This document shows, piece by piece, positions 62,536 through 64,000 of a stretch of DNA of 64,000 nt. How positions within the stretch are numbered: position 1 is the first letter of the stretch; each line of letters starts with the position of its first letter. Position numbers and translations under genes: made by a program. The notes beneath the pieces are model-generated. The model made no database searches. It saw only the letters and a list, made by a program, of their open reading frames with translations, and was not told the DNA's origin. Source of the stretch: Chitinophagaceae bacterium (GTDB lineage Bacteria; Bacteroidota; Bacteroidia; Chitinophagales; Chitinophagaceae); the NCBI GenBank assembly GCA_023957575.1, contig JAMLGU010000001.1:930001-994000 (forward strand), given 5' to 3'.

Positions 62536-64000
62536 TTAATTGGGCAATAAACTGACTGGCAAAATCAGTTCGAAGAAAAATTTCCTGTTGGGTATTTGCG
62601 GTTCTTTGGTTAGCAGATATCCTCCACGCATGCCGAAAGTTAAAGAGTAACTGTTCCACCATTTGGTGTCAAAATATATTTCGGTACCGATGCTCTGCAT
62701 GTCCTTTTTATAAGACGTTTTTTTACCGCTAATTTTTGTGAAATCATAAAAAATATTTGCTCTTATCCTTTGTAGATAAAGCAGATTAGCAAAGCCCCAG
62801 TCTGGGTATGCTAACGGGAAATGATAATTGGTGCGCACACCCAAGACCCTTGCCGAATCAACAGCAATAAAACCTCTCGAATAGGGCATTCGATTGCTAA
62901 AACGGCGATCTTTTGCACCCATTTCCTGCATGGCGGCGCTTACAACAAGATTGTGGGTAGGCCACAATCCTGGTAGAAATATATTGACCTTTGAGAAAAA
63001 AAGACGGGCTTTGTAAAGATTGGTAGTATGTAGGTATTGAACCGATGCACTATATCCCCGTCTGGGAAAAATGTGCTGCCTGGCCATTGGCTCCTGCTGT
63101 GCCCAACTAATACTGTGATTGAGATACCCAAAATTTCTTGTTCGAAAGCTATCCTTTAAGATGCCTATGTTATATTCATTTCGATAAACGTAGTTACTGC
63201 TCACATTAAAAAACCGATAAGTGTTTCCTTTAGTCCATTGCAGTGGAATACTAAGTCCTACATGATTCTCCAATTGATTCCACTCTTTGAGTTTTTTCTG
63301 CACGGAATCTTTTCTATTGAAGGTGAATTTGGAGCCGAAACTGATTTGCGGGAACAGGCCGCCATATCGTAACTCGGTGCCTACAGCATGGGTTTTGTCA
63401 TTTTCATTAAACAAATAAGATATTTCAGTTGTCGTGGTGTTAAGAATATTATTCCCATAAATCGTTAAACTATATTCGGGCGCTTCATAGAAAGGTCGCC
63501 AACTGTGAATGTTTATTGGACAGTGCAGTTTGGTATATTTTCCCTCGGTAAAAGATTTTTCTAAACTAATTTCGTTTACCAATGACGTATCAGCAAAATA
63601 TTTAGTAACGATTCCGGATGTTGTTTCAGCTAATTGGTTAAGACTTACTTTCAGCCATTTTGCATTGTCCTTTTCTGTCTGCTTCAAGCGATAACCATCA
63701 GTAGTAAAATTACTCCATACAAGAAAATTGTCATTTGCATTGATGAAATAGTTGGTAATATTATCGGTTATTAATTTTTCTAATTGTCTGGTTTTCAAAT
63801 TAATACAGAATATTTCATCTTTCAATCCTTGAGAGGCAATGAAATAAGCGCTGTCGTTTCTAACATTAATCTGCCCGATTGTGTTAAAAGTGGGCGGTGT
63901 AATGTTTTCAATTTTTTCTGAATTCAGATTAATTAATGCCAAAGCATTTTTGCCCATTGCAAATCTGATTGAAGAAATAATGATGCTGTCGTTTACAAAT
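62536..64000 (-). CDS. Partial outer-membrane protein, propeller-like N-part and beta-barrel C-part (cut by the window end)
   Basis: The frame stays open to base 64000, so the start lies outside. The visible 488 residues begin with repeated short strands resembling a beta-propeller (LALINLNSEKIENITPPTF and DEIFCINLKTRQLEKLITDN), then a barrel-like half with many aromatic strands (FNVSSNYVYRNEYNIGILKD, FFFELILPVSLLPN). A C-terminal surface barrel after a TolB-like propeller is plausible; no family is recognised with certainty. Confidence 0.65.
   Translation of the reverse strand, partial: FVNDSIIISSIRFAMGKNALALINLNSEKIENITPPTFNTIGQINVRNDSAYFIASQGLKDEIFCINLKTRQLEKLITDNITNYFINANDNFLVWSNFTTDGYRLKQTEKDNAKWLKVSLNQLAETTSGIVTKYFADTSLVNEISLEKSFTEGKYTKLHCPINIHSWRPFYEAPEYSLTIYGNNILNTTTTEISYLFNENDKTHAVGTELRYGGLFPQISFGSKFTFNRKDSVQKKLKEWNQLENHVGLSIPLQWTKGNTYRFFNVSSNYVYRNEYNIGILKDSFRTRNFGYLNHSISWAQQEPMARQHIFPRRGYSASVQYLHTTNLYKARLFFSKVNIFLPGLWPTHNLVVSAAMQEMGAKDRRFSNRMPYSRGFIAVDSARVLGVRTNYHFPLAYPDWGFANLLYLQRIRANIFYDFTKISGKKTSYKKDMQSIGTEIYFDTKWWNSYSLTFGMRGGYLLTKEPQIPNRKFFFELILPVSLLPN

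Overview
The window looks like chromosomal DNA of a Bacteroidota bacterium, most likely Chitinophagaceae or a close relative. The supporting signs are a TonB-dependent receptor paired with a DUF4249 lipoprotein, DUF4296, DUF4783 and DUF2975 proteins, PD-(D/E)XK and Fic accessory genes, Bacteroidetes-type promoters (TAnnTTTG about 10-35 bases before many starts), few Shine-Dalgarno sequences, and a GG-Bacteroidales-type peptide precursor. The family-level placement is inference. I see no rRNA, tRNA, CRISPR array or intact mobile element.

Layout. 0.2-1.4 kb: a tetrapyrrole-methylase-type methyltransferase and a small membrane protein. 1.4-4.6 kb: an arginine operon (GNAT acetyltransferase, argG, argC) behind a leader with a 41-codon ORF and a strong hairpin. 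4.6-5.6 kb: a RES/Xre toxin-antitoxin pair. 5.6-9.1 kb: a 1163-residue predicted outer-membrane barrel protein. 9.2-12.4 kb: an accessory patch with a HlyD-type exporter remnant, a Fic protein, a cysteine-rich GG-leader peptide, a small secreted protein and a transposase remnant. 12.4-20.4 kb: DUF1015, an agmatinase-family enzyme, a frameshifted membrane protein, an unusual radical SAM protein, a Cys/Met-type PLP enzyme and a 714-residue PLP decarboxylase. 20.7-21.5 kb: Xre regulator plus DUF2975 membrane protein. 22-23.8 kb: DUF177, rpmF, plsX. 24-26.7 kb: a TlpA-type thioredoxin and a SIMPL protein. 26.9-28.7 kb: a type II restriction-modification pair. 28.9-32.2 kb: TonB receptor and DUF4249 lipoprotein. 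32.3-64 kb: mostly housekeeping genes (SUI1, nadC, gpmI, glyS, lnt, msrA, frr, ppk2, mscL, scpA, proS, rlmN, rsmA, pdxA, bamD, rpoZ, coaBC, folE) mixed with envelope proteins.

Two things stand out beyond ordinary genes. First, a family of composite, low-complexity intergenic repeats (about 32.65, 35.98-36.43, 46.04-46.43, 53.97-54.29 kb, with a short piece at 50.75 kb) is built from the same short words in the same order at each locus; one locus contains an exact 96-base direct duplication, and one is inverted. Second, several candidate RNA-level control elements are visible: the arg leader, whose small ORF stops inside the base of a hairpin, and a three-arm mutually exclusive hairpin arrangement between rpmF and plsX. 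The peptide locus at 11.2 kb is the best candidate for an undescribed natural-product system, although its exporter appears to have decayed here.
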